This document shows positions 11,720-23,152 of a DNA stretch of 64,000 nucleotides, piece after piece. Below the pieces are notes generated by a model. That model was not told the DNA's origin. It worked only from the letters and a program-made list of their open reading frames with translations, and did no database searches. This stretch comes from Leucophora obtusa (taxonomy: Eukaryota; Arthropoda; Insecta; Diptera; Anthomyiidae): assembly GCA_949987735.1 (NCBI GenBank), contig OX465295.1, positions 227,269,858 to 227,333,857 on the forward strand. The letters run 5' to 3'. How positions within the stretch are numbered: the stretch's first letter is position 1; each line of letters begins with the position of its first letter. The translations under genes and the position numbers were made by a program.

Positions 11720-11854
11720 TATCAAGCCGATCAAGCCGCCGATTATTTGGTTGCGCCGCCGCCGCCGATTTTAATCCGGCTCAACCTTAATCGCCGCCGC
11801 CGATTTTTTGCTTGCGCCGCCGCCGCCGATTATTTTGATCGGCTTGTTTCCCTG
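11720..11854. repeat. Right subterminal GCCGCC repeats of the hAT element
   Basis: Several GCCGCCGCCGATT units, with intervening TTGCGCC, run up to the terminal GGCTTGTTTCCCTG. This mirrors 4955-5035 at the other end of the element. Confidence 0.65.
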
Positions 11855-11862
11855 GTCTAAAG

Positions 11863-12263
11863 ACAAACCACCATCCTCAACTGCTGTTAAAAAGTCTCTT
11901 TTATTTTATATGCAAACTGGTTTTAAGAGAAACAGTTTTTAGTGTTTTTTTAACGCGTATTTTTTAATATTAATAAGCAAAATTTTGTGCTAATTATACA
12001 AAACTAATGCAGAGAACATATCAAACAACACAAATGCACTTTACAATTTAATTTAATTGCTTAAAAACAATAAAAATAATTAACTAAAAATAACACCTTT
12101 TCACGTTTTTTGTTATTTTACACTGAAACTCTCTTAAAACCAGATGAGAGCCGTGGATAGTGCCTGGTGAAAATCAGTTTTACTTTGTTTTGTTTTTTTT
12201 TTAGCTGTGGTTAATAATTTTGTTGCTGATGAGTCTTTCTTCGTTTTATTTTTTAAGCTACTT
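11863..12263. other. AT-rich spacer, nothing recognised
   Basis: No terminus, repeat partner or coding frame was recognised between the hAT element and the CCCAG-ended element. Confidence 0.4.
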
Positions 12264-12429
12264 CCCAGCAAAAATAAAGGGAATGAATTCTAAATGAATC
12301 ACTTCCTTCATTACATCACAAAGAATTACTCCCTTAGGAATGGGTTTTAAACAACATCTAATGCTGCAATAAGTATATGCTAGTCAGAAGTTCTTTTTCA
12401 TGGGTGATAAGAAGTTAATATTTTGTATG

Positions 12430-12494
12430 GGGGTTGCATAGGAACGTGCTGGCACAGAAATCAGAGGGTTGCGGGTTCAAATCCCACCAGGTCG
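12430..12494 (+). ncRNA. Degenerate tRNA-like module
   Basis: The 3' half contains a good polymerase III B-box match (GGTTCAAATCC) inside a T-arm with four of five pairs. The anticodon arm and acceptor stem do not pair, and the 5' half is poor. It is followed by A- and T-runs. It is a tRNA-derived relic, not a functional tRNA gene. Confidence 0.45.
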
Positions 12495-13292
12495 AAAAAA
12501 AATTTTTTGTAACATTTTTTACACAATTAATAATTTTTTGTAGCTTTTACTGTAAAATTTTTATTTTTTTCTATTTTCGTAAACTCATAAATTAATTTTT
12601 GAAACGATTTAAAATTATTTTTTTAATTTTCTATTAATTTTTAATGAAATTTTATGGAAATATAAAAGTTCTAAATAAATATGTAATTCTTCAAATATTT
12701 TTTGTTAAAATACGAAAAAGGTAAATATTACAATTTTGTTTGTATTTAGAAAATTGTAATTTAAAAATCCATTTTGATCAAATTTTTACTAAATGTATTT
12801 AGAAACTAAATATAACAGAAAGAGAAAAATCTTGTAAACATTTTAGTTAGAACTAGTAAAAATAAGTTAAAAATTACCTTGCAGCAAAAACTATTTTTTA
12901 TCTACTAATATGCTGCAAAATTTTTTCCGGATTTTATCAAGGTAATTCGTATTAAAAGTTAACTTAAAAGTAACCAAAATTTTGTAAATTTAACAGTTTT
13001 ATTTTTCCGTCTTATCTTACTAGTATTTAGCAAAAAACAATCTGTTAATATCAGCAGTTTTTTTGCAAGGTCATTTTTAATTACATAATTTTTAGTAGCT
13101 TTTTCTCCTATTTTTACAGCTTTATTGCTTTCTATGAGTGTATTATTTTTATAAAAAAAAAACACTTTAAAAAAAAACAACTTTATATATTTTCCAATAT
13201 GTATATTTGTTAATAAAAATAGAAAGAAAGAAATAAATAAATATAACAATTTACTGAACAAGACTGCTAAAAGTCATCTATAAGTTATAACA

Positions 13293-13362
13293 AGCCATAG
13301 CATAAGGGGTAGAGCGTCTGCTTGAAATGCCAACGAGTGTGGGTTCAAACCCCACACGATGC
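13293..13362 (+). ncRNA. tRNA-like module
   Basis: A perfect T-arm (GTGGG TTCAAAC CCCAC) carries a B-box-like sequence. Upstream, AGCATAAGGGGTAGAGC resembles an A-box/D-arm. The putative anticodon loop TTGAAAT would give GAA (Phe), but the anticodon stem has mismatches and the acceptor stem does not close. A T14 run follows, which could act as a pol III terminator. It is likely tRNA-derived and carried by the CCCAG-ended element. Confidence 0.5.
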
Positions 13363-13822
13363 ATGATGTTTTTTTTTTTTTATTAATTAAATTAAAACAC
13401 AAACAAGTGAAAATGAACTTTCTTTTCATCGGTTCAAATATACATAATTTGTTTCAAAAAAGAACAACTTCCCTCCTATGACAAGCCAATGTTAAATTCA
13501 TCAGTGAAAACCACAAATTATCACTACTCCCTATTCATCTATTGTTATGTTTTTACTACTTCTTTTTCCTCACTTTTTTTCCTGGGTAGTTAAACGACAG
13601 AAAACGATTTAATTGTTGGTGAATAACTGGTTGTGTGTAAAAAAAGCTGTTTGTTTAACTTTTATTTTTGCACTTTAGTCTTTATAGCTGTTTGGTAAAA
13701 CCGAAAGTTTTTACAATAACTCTTTTAGCTCAGTTTTTCTTTTTCAAAAAAAAAATTTTTGCTGTGCTACCGCTGATGAAATTTGATGGTAGCAGAAGTT
13801 TAAGCAATTGTTAAATGTGCAG

Positions 13823-14430
13823 TAGAGCGTACCACCTTACAGGCAAAAAAAAAAAGTTCGCCGTACACCCTCCAATATGAAGTAGTTTTGCAAGGAGGTT
13901 TCAAAAAAAAATTTCAATTTTTTTTGCCGAACGTAGGGGTCGCCATTTTACATTTTACGTTATATCTTTGGCATTTACAGTCGGATCTTACAGTATGATA
14001 CATCGATCTTTTTCTCTCGAGGAGACCAGTGTTTTTCTCTCGAGGGCCATTGACCTCAAGTATCCCGTTCTAGTAGTTAGCCACCAGATCTCCGTTGCTA
14101 CTACCCTAATGTACCACCCTAATGTCAGAAAATTAAAGCTCGCAAAAAATCATTAAACTTTTGCTAAGGAAGTTTTTCGATAAACCCAGTAGAATTTTTT
14201 TTTATATATTGGTTGCTGAACGTAGGGGTCGCCTTTTTGAATTTTTTTTCATTGGATTTTTCTTTTAGAACAAAACACTGGTCTCCTCGATGCAAAAAAA
14301 TCGATATATCATAGTTTAAAATCCGATTTTAAATGCCGAGCTATAACTATAATTCTTTTTTGAAACTGCTTTGCAAAAATACTTCATATTGGAGGGTGTA
14401 CGGCGAACTTTTTTTTTGAGGTACGGTCTA
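13823..14430. mobile_element. hAT MITE (TAGASCGTACC ends), 608 bp
   Basis: Ends TAGAGCGTACC and GGTACGGTCTA differ at one base. They are flanked by an exact octamer ATGTGCAG at 13815-13822 and 14431-14438, which fits the nTnnnnAn target consensus of Ac-type hATs. Long arms containing GTTCGCCGTACACCCTCC are inverted. A second motif, GAACGTAGGGGTCGCC, instead recurs in the same orientation near 13929 and 14219. The small open frames inside are not genes. Confidence 0.9.
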
Positions 14431-14672
14431 ATGTGCAGTTTTGTTTTTTGTTTAGCTGATGAAACAGTTAAAAATTGGTGCTTTTGCTGAAATAGCGTTA
14501 GCAATTGAAACCCTGTATTTACTTTAATAAAAAATATATATTTTTGAAACATTTTATTAATTTTTTACCAATTTCGATTAATCGTATTAAATTATTCGAA
14601 TTATTCGTTATTCGAAATATGGCCATTTTAAATTATTCGAACAGTTTTTGATAACGATTAATCGACTGAATA

Positions 14673-14891
14673 CCCTAATGGCAACCGAAACAAATAATGG
14701 ACGATTTTTCAGTTTACATTAACCTTTTAGTGGCAGAGTTTCTATACATTTAAGAATATTTGGTTATGAAGAAACACTAATTCGCACAGTATAAGAATAT
14801 ACAGCACTTAAATACTCTAAATAAACTAAACTAACTGCATTAAACTATGAACTATAAAATCGACCCTAATTCGTTTCGGTTGCCAACCCTG
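14673..14891. mobile_element. Short MITE with GGCAACCGAAAC inverted ends
   Basis: GGCAACCGAAAC (from 14680) and GTTTCGGTTGCC (to 14884) are perfect inverses around a 180-base AT-rich centre. The outer bases differ (CCCTAAT versus AACCCTG) and no clean target duplication is seen. The termini resemble those of the elements at 18152 and 21154, suggesting one family. Confidence 0.55.
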
Positions 14892-14899
14892 ATTTAAAT

Positions 14900-15674
14900 T
14901 CAGCGAAATGGGTTCGGGTTCCATGGTATTCCACTGGAACATGATGTAGAATTCATGTGGTTTTAAACCGACTATACACACTTTCTTGGTAGATATAAGA
15001 AAATTTAGAGTTCCTATAGAAGTAACATGTCAGTTGAGAGTTGTGTGACACAAATTTAAAACAAATTAAACCTTGTCTTGAAGGACATTAAATATAATTT
15101 GCAATAATTTTAATTTTTAAAAGAATTAAAACAGAAATGGAAAACTGTGTATTATATTTCGTAAAGCCTATATAGCGCTTTGATGCTGCTCTAGCCAGAC
15201 TTGTCGAGTGTTTTGAGAAATTTAAAAAAACACCTTTATTTTGGCATTTCGCGATGTTTTTATAAATTTTTTTTTAAATACAAATTTTGATTTTTTGTTA
15301 AAATATCTGCAGAAAAAATGTATTAAAAATTAATTGAGGAAAGCCTTTTTAAGAGTTTCTTAAAACACATGACGTGTCTCACTGGTGCAATGTCGACTTG
15401 CTTAGAGTTGCTCAAAAAAAGGTATCTAAAGACTTAGGAATCTGATGGTATTGTCTCTTATCTCGCAATTTTTTAGCCAGAATTGAGAAAATTATGAAGT
15501 TTTGGAAAAAAAATGGAAAAATTCTATATTAAAAATTGAACCGGTTAATCGATCTATTTTAACCGATTATTTGGGTCGAATAATTATTTGCGTTTTAAAT
15601 TGTTTCGACATTAACCGAAATAGAGGCTATTAATCGAGGAATCGGTTAATCGATTAACCGAATTGGAAACACTA
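14900..15674 (-). mobile_element. Partial inverted copy of the hAT element at 21701
   Basis: The sequence is a diverged inverse of 21701 to about 22770, including GGTTAATCGATTAACC blocks and a stretch with GGGTTCGGGTTCCATGG. The right terminus TTGGAAACACTA (15663-15674) is the inverse of TAGTGTTTCCAA at 21701. The other end cannot be located with confidence; related ATTCG motifs reach back to about 14575. Confidence 0.65.
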
Positions 15675-16110
15675 GTTAATTCATAATAAGGAAATTGGCC
15701 TCGAACTAAATTAATAAATTTCTAATTAATCAATTAAAAACGTCGAAAAAAACAATTTTTATTTTTTAAATAAAAATTAAAAAACAACATTTTGACAACA
15801 CTCATAGTGCGGAGAAAAAATGTTTTTGACTCTTCTTGTATTAACAAAGAAGAAGGGTAAAAATAAAATTTGTATTTATTTATAGCGATGGTATGAAATA
15901 CAAAAACAAAAAATTTTCATAATATTTCTATTGTTGGCTATGCTTTGCAGAAGACTTCGAAAGCAATTTTTTTAAAAAAGTACTTATTATGTTAATTCAT
16001 AATAAGGAAATTGGCCTCGAACTAAATTAATAAATTTCTAATTAGGTAATCAGAAATGTAATAAAAAAGTAACTAGTTAGCATTACCAGGTATATAGTTA
16101 CATAACCACA
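15675..16110. other. Spacer with a 52-bp direct duplication and a CCCAGTG-element remnant
   Basis: About 52 bases starting gttaattcataataagg occur at 15675 and again at about 15993. The final stretch (about 16045-16112, with 'agtaactagtta' and 'gttacataaccacata') matches the right interior of the element 46595-47236. The Tc1 element that follows therefore appears to have landed in a copy of that family. Confidence 0.6.
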
Positions 16111-16231
16111 TACACATATGGTCAAAATAATAAGTACACCTGCTTATTTTTTATTTATGTTTAATTTTAGTTACTTTAACGGAAAGTAAACGTGGCAATT
16201 CTTTTTTAATTAAATAACTTTAATATGGCAT

Positions 16232-16999
16232 ACTGTGTTCGGGTACTCAACATTGGGATCCCAATTTTACCAAAAAGCGTTTTCTTACTACACAATTGGG
16301 TAAATGGGAGCTGTCATGAGAGAATAATATTCTTGTTCTTCTTGCACGAAAAAGCCCAGACTTTTTTTTCGTGTAAATTTGGGTAAATTGTTTTTATCAA
16401 CTGTTATATCATCAGTTGGGTGCAACTAGTTCAATTGAACTCTTCACTAATTTGAACCAAAGACCTAGTTCACAACTAATAGCTCTTTTAGTTCAATCGA
16501 TCATTTCATTCATTCAGAAAATATGTTTATCATTTACAAAAATTAGTATAATAGTTGCAAAAGCCTATCGGTGATTTTACAACTCCATAAAATTACCGAC
16601 AATTTTTTGAATACACTTGTTTAAATGTGTTAAAGAGTTAAAAATGTAAATAAATCAAAGCTTTTGTTTAATATTAAAATCTTTTCCAAATTTAATTAAC
16701 TATGTATTCCTTTTTGTAAATAGAAATGCCTAAAAAGGAAATTTTTATTAAATTTTTGATTTAAAAAGGGGTTTAACTAGAAAAGGTATCTAGATTTTTA
16801 CAACAAATTGAACAAGAACTAGAAAGAGCGCTCACCAAAACGAACTATAATGCACAAATCTATTGACATTTGTTTTTCGGGCTTCAAATGTGGTTTTTCG
16901 CGTTCGTTTACTTTTGTGCATTTTTGTCATTTCGGGAGAGTATTTCTTGTTAACTATCATTTTACCGAACTTTACCCAAAAAGTAAAGAAACAGAGCTA
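16232..16999. repeat. Interspersed repeat, copy a (GTTCGGGTACTCAACATTGG)
   Basis: This ~770-bp segment has a near-identical direct copy at 19023-19813, from 'tgttcgggtactcaacatt' to 'ccaaaaagtaaagaaaca'. The outer edges are weakly inverted (TGTGTTC..., ...GAAACACAC), so it may itself be a MITE related to the CAGTGTGTTC family. A 61-codon frame in its right part is not recognised. Confidence 0.65.
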
Positions 17000-17169
17000 T
17001 TGTGTGTTAGTTTTGTACAGGTGTGATTTCAGTACTTGGTCAAAATAATAAATACATTGCTGAATTCTTTAATATTTACGCAGTCTGCTCTAGTTTTTTG
17101 GAAAGGCTAGTTATTTTACTGTTGTTTATCTTTATTCATAACGAAATATATAGTAAAAAAAAATCAGCG

Positions 17170-18151
17170 ATGGGTCGAAAAAGTCATTGTTCTCCGGAGG
17201 ATAGAAAAATTGTTTCAAGACTAAGAGAAAGTGGTCAAAGTCTTCGTTCTATAGCAGAAACTATTAATCGGTCGCTATTTTTTGTACAAAATGCTTTAAA
17301 GCCTAAAAATCCCGTCGAAACTCGCGGAAGACCAAACAAAATTTCAAAAACAACAGATATCCGTATTGTAACTCTTGTGAAGAAGGACCCATTTGTGTTT
17401 TCAAGAGCGATTTCAGCAGACATTGGAAATGTAATTTCATCGCGAATGGTTCGCCGTAGACTACAAGAAGCTCATTTACCAGGACGGATAGCCAGAAAAT
17501 TCCCTTTGATTAGACAAAAATATTTAAAGGCTAGGTTGGCGTTTGCAAGAAGTCATTCCAATTGGTCCGGAGCAGACGGTGAAAAAAAATGGCAAAGCAT
17601 TTTGTGGGGCGATGAAACAAAAATTAATTTATTTGGAAACGACTGTGCCCGGAATATTCGACGCCCTAAGGGTAAGAAATTCCATGTTCGCTTTACAAAG
17701 AAGACGGTCAAGCACCGGGGCGGCAATATTATGGTCTGGGGTTGTTTCTCGTAGTATGGTGTCGGTCCGATACATCGAATTACCGACACTATATGACCAG
17801 ATTCCACTACAAAGATATTTTGGAAAATACGATGTTGACCTATGCTGAGGAAAGTATGCCTCTTAGATTGACATTCCAGCAGGATAACGATCCAAAGCAT
17901 ACTTCTAAGTTGGTAAAGGATTGGTTCCAAGACAATCATTTGGCCCTCCTTGACTGGCCAAGTCAATCCCCGCACTTAAACCCCATCGAAAATCTTTGGG
18001 GAGAATTAAAACAAGGAATTGGAATGGAGGTTTTTAAAAATAAGGATCAGTTATGGAATTTTGTTCATAAAACTTGGTATGAAATACCAGTAGAGACCTG
18101 CAGGAAGCTTTTTGCCAGCATGCCAAAAAGAGTCAACAAAATAATTCAAAA
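17170..18151 (+). pseudogene. Tc1/Bari-like transposase, inactivated
   Basis: The start at 17170 gives MGRKSHCSPEDRK, then a helix-turn-helix region (about residues 8-45), a GRPN motif near residue 52, and the catalytic core. The first Asp is in WGDETKINLFG (residue 148). After MVWGCFS an in-frame TAG (17752-17754) interrupts. A frameshift follows near 17788, and reading resumes from 17793 with the second Asp in QQDNDPKHTS and the Glu in LNPIENLWGELK. Spacing is 34 residues (DD34E), diagnostic of Tc1-family enzymes, which cut and paste DNA at TA sites. The frame ends near 18151 where a hAT element has inserted, so the present stop codon lies in inserted DNA. Two lesions plus the insertion make it non-functional. 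Confidence 0.9.
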
Positions 18152-18164
18152 CGTGGATGGTAAC

Positions 18165-20504
18165 TAGGGTTTTTCTTTTCCCGGACTTTTTCATTTCCCG
18201 GGACAGCGGGATATTTTTATGAATTTCCCGGGATCCCGGGAATTCCCGCTCATTCGAAAATAAATAAATCCGACATATGTTGTATTGGAAAAACTCGATT
18301 TCTATTACAACACGGTCCGACAAAGTTCATTTTTTGGTTGTACCTATAAGAAAATCGACTTAATATATTCTGAAAGCAGGGCTAAATATAAAATATCCAT
18401 GTCTTCCACTTTTTCTAGATCAATTCGTCTAACAGTTTAAATCGCGAATTAATATTGAGGTAATATATTTATATGGAAGGCCGTCTTAATTTTAAAAAAT
18501 TCTTAGAAATAACTGAATATTAATTCGCGTTTTAAACGGTTAAACGAATTAATATAGACAAAGTGAAAGACACGGGTATTTTATTTTCATCCCTTCTTTT
18601 AGGACATATTCGAATTGTTCATGGATGCAAACTTGCGTCGGACCAGTTTTATAGTCAGAGCTAAGATCGTTTTTTTTGCTTAAACATTTCTTAAGTATGG
18701 AATCCAAAAATTTCTATTTCTAGATATTTTGTTTCTATGGAGATTTTCAGAACAATTTGTCTAGAATTATTTTTATAAAAAAGTTTAAAAGGGAGTATTT
18801 TTCACACAAATTTTTAGGCAAATTGGCTTAAATCTTTTTATAAAAATAGAAAATAAAATATTATTAAATAATCTTTTAACTTTAATTGGTATTTTTTGAT
18901 TAGAAATTTTTAAAAATAAATTCCCAGCCAGCAATTTCGGAGCACTCATAAATAAGATTCTTAAATGGCTCATAGGAAAGAGTGGAAAAATGTTTGTTTT
19001 TGGAGCTAATTTCTGAGTCATTAAGTCTGTTCGGGTACTCAACATTGGGATCCCGCGGGATCCCAATTTTACCAAAAAGCGTTTTCTTACTGCACAATTG
19101 GGTAAATGAGAGAGTAATATTCTTGTTCTTCTTGCCCGAAGAAGCCCAAACTTTTTTTTCGTGTAAGTTTGGGTAAATTCTTTTTATCAGCTGTTAAATT
19201 ATCTGTTGGATTCAACTAGTTCAATTGAACTATTCACTTATTTGAAACAAAGACCTAGTTCACAACTAATAGCTCTTTTAGTTCAATCGCTCATTTTATT
19301 CATTCAGAAAAATATGTGTATCATTTACAAAAATTAGCGTAAAAGTTGGAAAGGCATATCGGTAATGTTACAATCCATAAAATTACCGACAATTTTTTGA
19401 AGACGCTTGTTTAAATGTGTTCTTTAACATAAATATATATATAACATAAATAACATAAATATATAAATAAGTCGAACCTTTTGTTTAATATTAAAATTTT
19501 TTCCAGATTTAATAAACTATGTATTAATTTTTGTATATAAAAATGCCTGAGAAGGAAATTTTTTTAAATTTTTATTTAAAAAGCGGTTTAACTAGAAAAG
19601 CTATCTAGATTTTTACAACAAATTATACAAGAACTAGAAAGAGCGTTCACCAAATCGAACTATAATGCACAAATCTATTGACGTTTGTTTTTCGGGCTTC
19701 AAATATGGTTTTTCGCGTTCGTTTACTTTTGGGCATTTTTGTCACTTTGTGAGAGTATTTCTTGTTAACTCTCATTTTACCGAACTTTACCCAAAAAGTA
19801 AAGAAACACACCTATTAATGATCATTTTTCTTTGCTGGGTTATTTAATTTTCATAGTTGCATTTTAAATTAACATGTAAAAAATCCAAAATAATTTGAAA
19901 AAGCATCTGATGCATTATTTGAAAAATAAATAATTTTTAAAAAATACAATTAAAATAAACGAGTAGCAATTGAAATTTAAATGAAATTATTTGAAGTAAA
20001 AAACACTCAAATTATTTATATCAGCTGAAAATATGAAAATATTACTAATTTTTTAAATTTTAATGCACAGGCTTTTTGGATGTATGTATTTGGAACTGAA
20101 ATAATGATGTTGAAATGTTGTATAAATTGCTTTACTTGAACAAATATCATCGTTTTAAAGAAACCATTTTTTCCCCGAAGTACGAGTATTTTTATTGGTA
20201 ACTAAACCAAATTCAGCTGCCATTCAAAAACAATTTGGCCTAAATAATATTTTTTTTTTATATTGTATTAATTCAGTTTATTAAATTTTAAATCGTATTT
20301 TTTATTTTAAATATTTTTATTTAAATTGATTTCAAAAAAATCAATGCTTTAAATTTAAATAAAGCTTCCGAAATTGCAATATATACTAGCTAGAACTTCT
20401 ATAAAAGAATACATAAAATCCCGGGAAATCCCGCATGAAATTCCCGGGATTGCGGGATTGAAAAAAGTGCGGGATTCCCGGGAATTCCCGGGACATAAAC
20501 CCTA
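18165..20504. mobile_element. hAT element with CCCGGGAATTCCCGGG subterminal repeats
   Basis: Ends TAGGGTTT and AAACCCTA are perfect inverses with exact octamer ATGGTAAC at 18157-18164 and 20505-20512, fitting nTnnnnAn. Both ends carry dense TCCCGGGA and CCCGGGAATTCCCG motifs (18178-18250 and 20420-20495) in AT-rich surroundings. The interior holds a second copy of the 16232 repeat (19023-19813). It also has a ~65-base module (18640-18702, 'accagttttatagtcagag') shared with the hAT element at 4940 (5159-5225). No transposase is seen. Confidence 0.9.
19023..19813. repeat. Interspersed repeat, copy b
   Basis: This is a direct, close copy of 16232-16999. It differs near its start by a short CCCGCGGGAT palindromic addition. 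It is nested in the CCCGGG-type hAT element. Its small open frames are not genes. Confidence 0.7.
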
Positions 20505-21153
20505 ATGGTAACCGAAACGAATGTGGTTATCGTTAGGGTAACGATATTTTAGGTTATTTCGGTAACGGTATTTTAAAGATAACGATATTTGGGTTATTTC
20601 GGTAACGGTATTTTAAGGTTAACGGTATTTGAGTTATATCGGTAACGGTATTTTAAGGGTAACGGTAGTCAGTTATTTCGGTGCAGACCGCATTTTTTTG
20701 CAAAAACCAAACTAAAATAAAAACAATACGAATTAATTGACTTAATTTATATGAAATACTCAATTATCACGTGCAATGCCCAAGAGCTGAGAATTAAAAA
20801 TAACGGTAACGGTATTTTAAGGATAACGCTATTTCATGTATTTCGGTAAAGGTATTTTAAGGTTATCGATATTTCATTTATTTCGGTATCGGGTTTTTTA
20901 TGGATAACGATATTTCAGTTATTTCGGTAACGGTATTTTAAGGATAACGGTATTCCGGATATTTCGGTAACGGTAGTCAGTTGAAAGGGTTTCAAATCGA
21001 TATCGGTATTTTAGCGGTATTGCCTGCCAAACCTGATTCACAATAATGTTGCATATACCGGCTTTTAACGAAACTCAGCTAAAATTTTTTACTGTTTTGC
21101 TTATTTTAACTTAATGTACTTAATATTTTGTGCAATGTTTTTTGATTAATTAC

Positions 21154-23147
21154 CATGGATGGTAACCGAAACCGATAACCGCTACCGGTAAGGGTAACGC
21201 CATTTTATAATATTTCGGTAACGGTATTTTAAGGGTAACGCTATTTCAATTATTTCGGTATCGGTATTTTAAGGATAACAGTTTTTTAGTTATTTCGATA
21301 ACGGTATTTTAAGGATAACGGTTAATTATTTCGGTAACGGTATTTTAAGATTAACGGTATTTCAATTATTTCGGTAACGGTATTTTAAGGATAACTGTAG
21401 TCAGTTATTTCGATGCATACCGCAATTTTTTTACAAAAAACAAACGCGTTTAAAAACAGAACCAATTTACTACCTTAATGTACGGGAAATACTAAACAAC
21501 CACGTGCAATCACCAAAGACAGAAAATTAAAAATAACGGTAACGATATTTTAGGGGTAACGGTATTTCATTTATTTCGGTAACGGTATTTTAAGGATAAC
21601 GGTATTTCAGTTATTTCGGTAACGCTATTTTAGGGGTAGCGGTAGTCAGTTGAAAGGGTTTTGAATCGATAACGGTATTTTAGCGGTATTGCCTGCCAAC
21701 TAGTGTTTCCAACTCGGTTAATCGATTAACCGATTCCTCGATTAATCGCCTCTATTTCGGTTAATGTCGAAACAAATAATTTAAAACTCAAATAATTAGT
21801 CGACCCGAATAATCGGTTAAAATACGTCGATTAACCGGTTACGTTTTTAATATGTAATTTTTCCTTTATTTCTTCCCAAAACTTCATAATTTTCTTAGCC
21901 TTGGTTAAAAAATTGCAAGAAAAGCTTAGAAAAACAAATACTAACTAAAATACCACCAAATTCTTTTAAAATCAAGTAAAAGAGGTCCTTAAGTCTTTAG
22001 ATTCCTTTTTTTGGAAGAACTCCGAGCAAGCCGATATTGCACCAGCAAGACACTTCATGTGTTTTAAGAGACTCCTAAATTTTAATAAAATTTGTTTTCA
22101 AATATTTAAAAAAAAAAAATTAAAGTTTCTATTTGTAAAAAAAAGCTTTAAAAAACATCGCGAGATGCCAAAATTAAGGTGTTTTTAAAACTTTTCAAAA
22201 CACACGACGTGTTTGGATGGAGCCGGCTTTAGGAAATACAACAGTTGTTTCATTTCTATTTTAATTCTTTTAAAAATTAAAACTGATATAAATTATACTC
22301 GTATTTCCATGTCCTTTGAGGACCATACATTTTCTGTCGAAGCGATTTTGAAGTTTTTACGATATTCATGATTTCTGAAATAATAATAGTTATGCCAAGA
22401 AAAATTGGCTCCGTTACACCCCACCTTACCCCTCATTTCTCGCAATGGAAAAGTAGGACCAGATAGGGATTTACCGCCTACTACACTTTTGTTGCCTCCT
22501 CTACAAATCACCTTCGGACATATTTACTCTATCTTTTATCTGGGTAATTATAAGTGCGAAAAACCATTTGGCAAGCATACTTGCCTGTGGTCGTCAAAGG
22601 GTTAAGACAAGGTTGCATTTGTTTTAAAACTGTGTTACACAATTGACATACTAATTCTGGAGAACTCTAACTCTTCTTACTTCTCCCAAGAAAGTGTGTT
22701 CAAAACCACATCAATTCTACAACATGTTCCACAAGAATACCATGGAGCCCGAACCCGTTTCATGGAATTAAAATAAATAACCTAAAGTTAACACAATATG
22801 AAAGTTAAAAAATTTTAATTTATATGGAATTTAGCTTTAGCAAAATTTTTACAGACCTTTTTCTATTAGTATAAGGAAGTTCTAATTTAAAAAGGTTTCA
22901 GATTCCGAAATTTTTCAGCCTTAGAATATAATTTTTTTTTTAAATATATCGAGTTTATATGTATCGTTGATATTTAACAAAAACAGGCAGCTCTTTGTGT
23001 TTTTATTGATAGAAAATACATTAATTTTAAATTTTCTCGAATAATCGACCCGAATAACCGGTTAATAAATTTTAATATTTTTTCGAATAACGCATTAACC
23101 GGTTAACCGCCTACGTCGAATAATTGGAAGCACTACTGCCAACCCTG
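21154..23147 (+). mobile_element. TTTCGGTAACGG element, copy II (hAT-like), interrupted
   Basis: The left end CATGGATGGTAACCG and the right end GCCTGCCAACCCTG (split by an insertion) are flanked by a perfect octamer TTAATTAC at 21146-21153 and 23148-23155. The body repeats TTTCGGTAACGGTATTTTAAGG units in tandem. A 1.4-kb hAT element (21701-23135) lies 12 bases before its right end. Removing that element and one CTGCCAAC copy restores a terminus matching copy I. Confidence 0.9.
21701..23135. mobile_element. hAT element (TAGTGYTTCCAA ends), 1435 bp
   Basis: TAGTGTTTCCAA and TTGGAAGCACTA are inverses with one difference, bounded by exact octamer CTGCCAAC at 21693-21700 and 23136-23143. Subterminal GGTTAATCGATTAACC, CGAATAA and ACCGGTTAA blocks occur at both ends. 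No transposase is seen. A diverged inverted copy occupies about 14900-15674. Confidence 0.9.
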
Positions 23148-23152
23148 TTAAT

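Larger units (their letters stand above)
4940..11854. mobile_element. Large hAT element containing a Helitron
   Basis: Ends CAGAGAAACAAGCC and GGCTTGTTTCCCTG are inverted (13/14) and flanked by GACTAAAG (4932-4939) and GTCTAAAG (11855-11862), a 7/8 octamer duplication. Both ends carry clustered GCCGCCGCCG motifs, as expected for hAT subterminal transposase-binding repeats. A 4.1-kb Helitron (5697-9818) is inserted, leaving ~2.8 kb of its own sequence. No transposase was recognised in that remainder, so it looks non-autonomous. Confidence 0.8.
12264..13586. mobile_element. CCCAG-ended non-autonomous element with tRNA-like modules
   Basis: The left end CCCAGCAAAAAT and the right end TTTTTTTCCTGGG are inverted. 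The flanking dinucleotides (TT and TA) match at only one position, so a target duplication is not proven. It contains two tRNA-like modules (12430-12494, 13293-13362). An interior stretch (about 12830-13110) resembles 38670-39320 near another CTGGG end. No protein is encoded. Similar CCCA-ended elements at 28525-29285 and 46595-47236 have 2-bp duplications. Confidence 0.6.
18152..21035 (+). mobile_element. TTTCGGTAACGG element, copy I (hAT-like), interrupted
   Basis: The left end CGTGGATGGTAACCG and the right end TTGCCTGCCAAACCTG have flanks ATTCAAAA (18144-18151) and ATTCACAA (21036-21043), a 7/8 octamer duplication. The body (20513-21035) is a tandem of ~38-base units built on TTTCGGTAACGGTATTTTAAGG. 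A CCCGGG-rich hAT element (18165-20504) is inserted 13 bases from the left end. Net length without it is about 536 bp. It sits at the 3' end of the Tc1 transposase reading frame. Confidence 0.8.
16113..21135 (+). mobile_element. Bari-like Tc1 element, heavily interrupted
   Basis: The left end CACATATGGTCAAAATAA follows a TA (16111-16112). The repeat motif GGTCAAAATAATAAATAC recurs at 17039, just before the transposase, matching the internal direct repeats seen in Bari-type Tc1 elements. The right end survives only as a degraded inverse around 21100-21135 (GTACTTAATATTTTGTGCAATG region). Contents are a repeat (16232-16999), the transposase pseudogene (17170-18151) and a 2.9-kb nested hAT insertion (18152-21035). 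Without the insertion the coding 3' end joins directly to the degraded terminus. Confidence 0.7.

Noticed and set aside
13293..13362. Functional tRNA-Phe gene (GAA loop)
   Set aside because: The T-arm is perfect, but the anticodon stem has mismatches and the acceptor stem fails.
17023..17169. Upstream extension of the Tc1 frame to an ATG at 17023
   Set aside because: The extra 49 codons cover the element's direct repeat (GGTCAAAATAATAAATAC) and non-coding leader. The family N-terminus begins at 17170.
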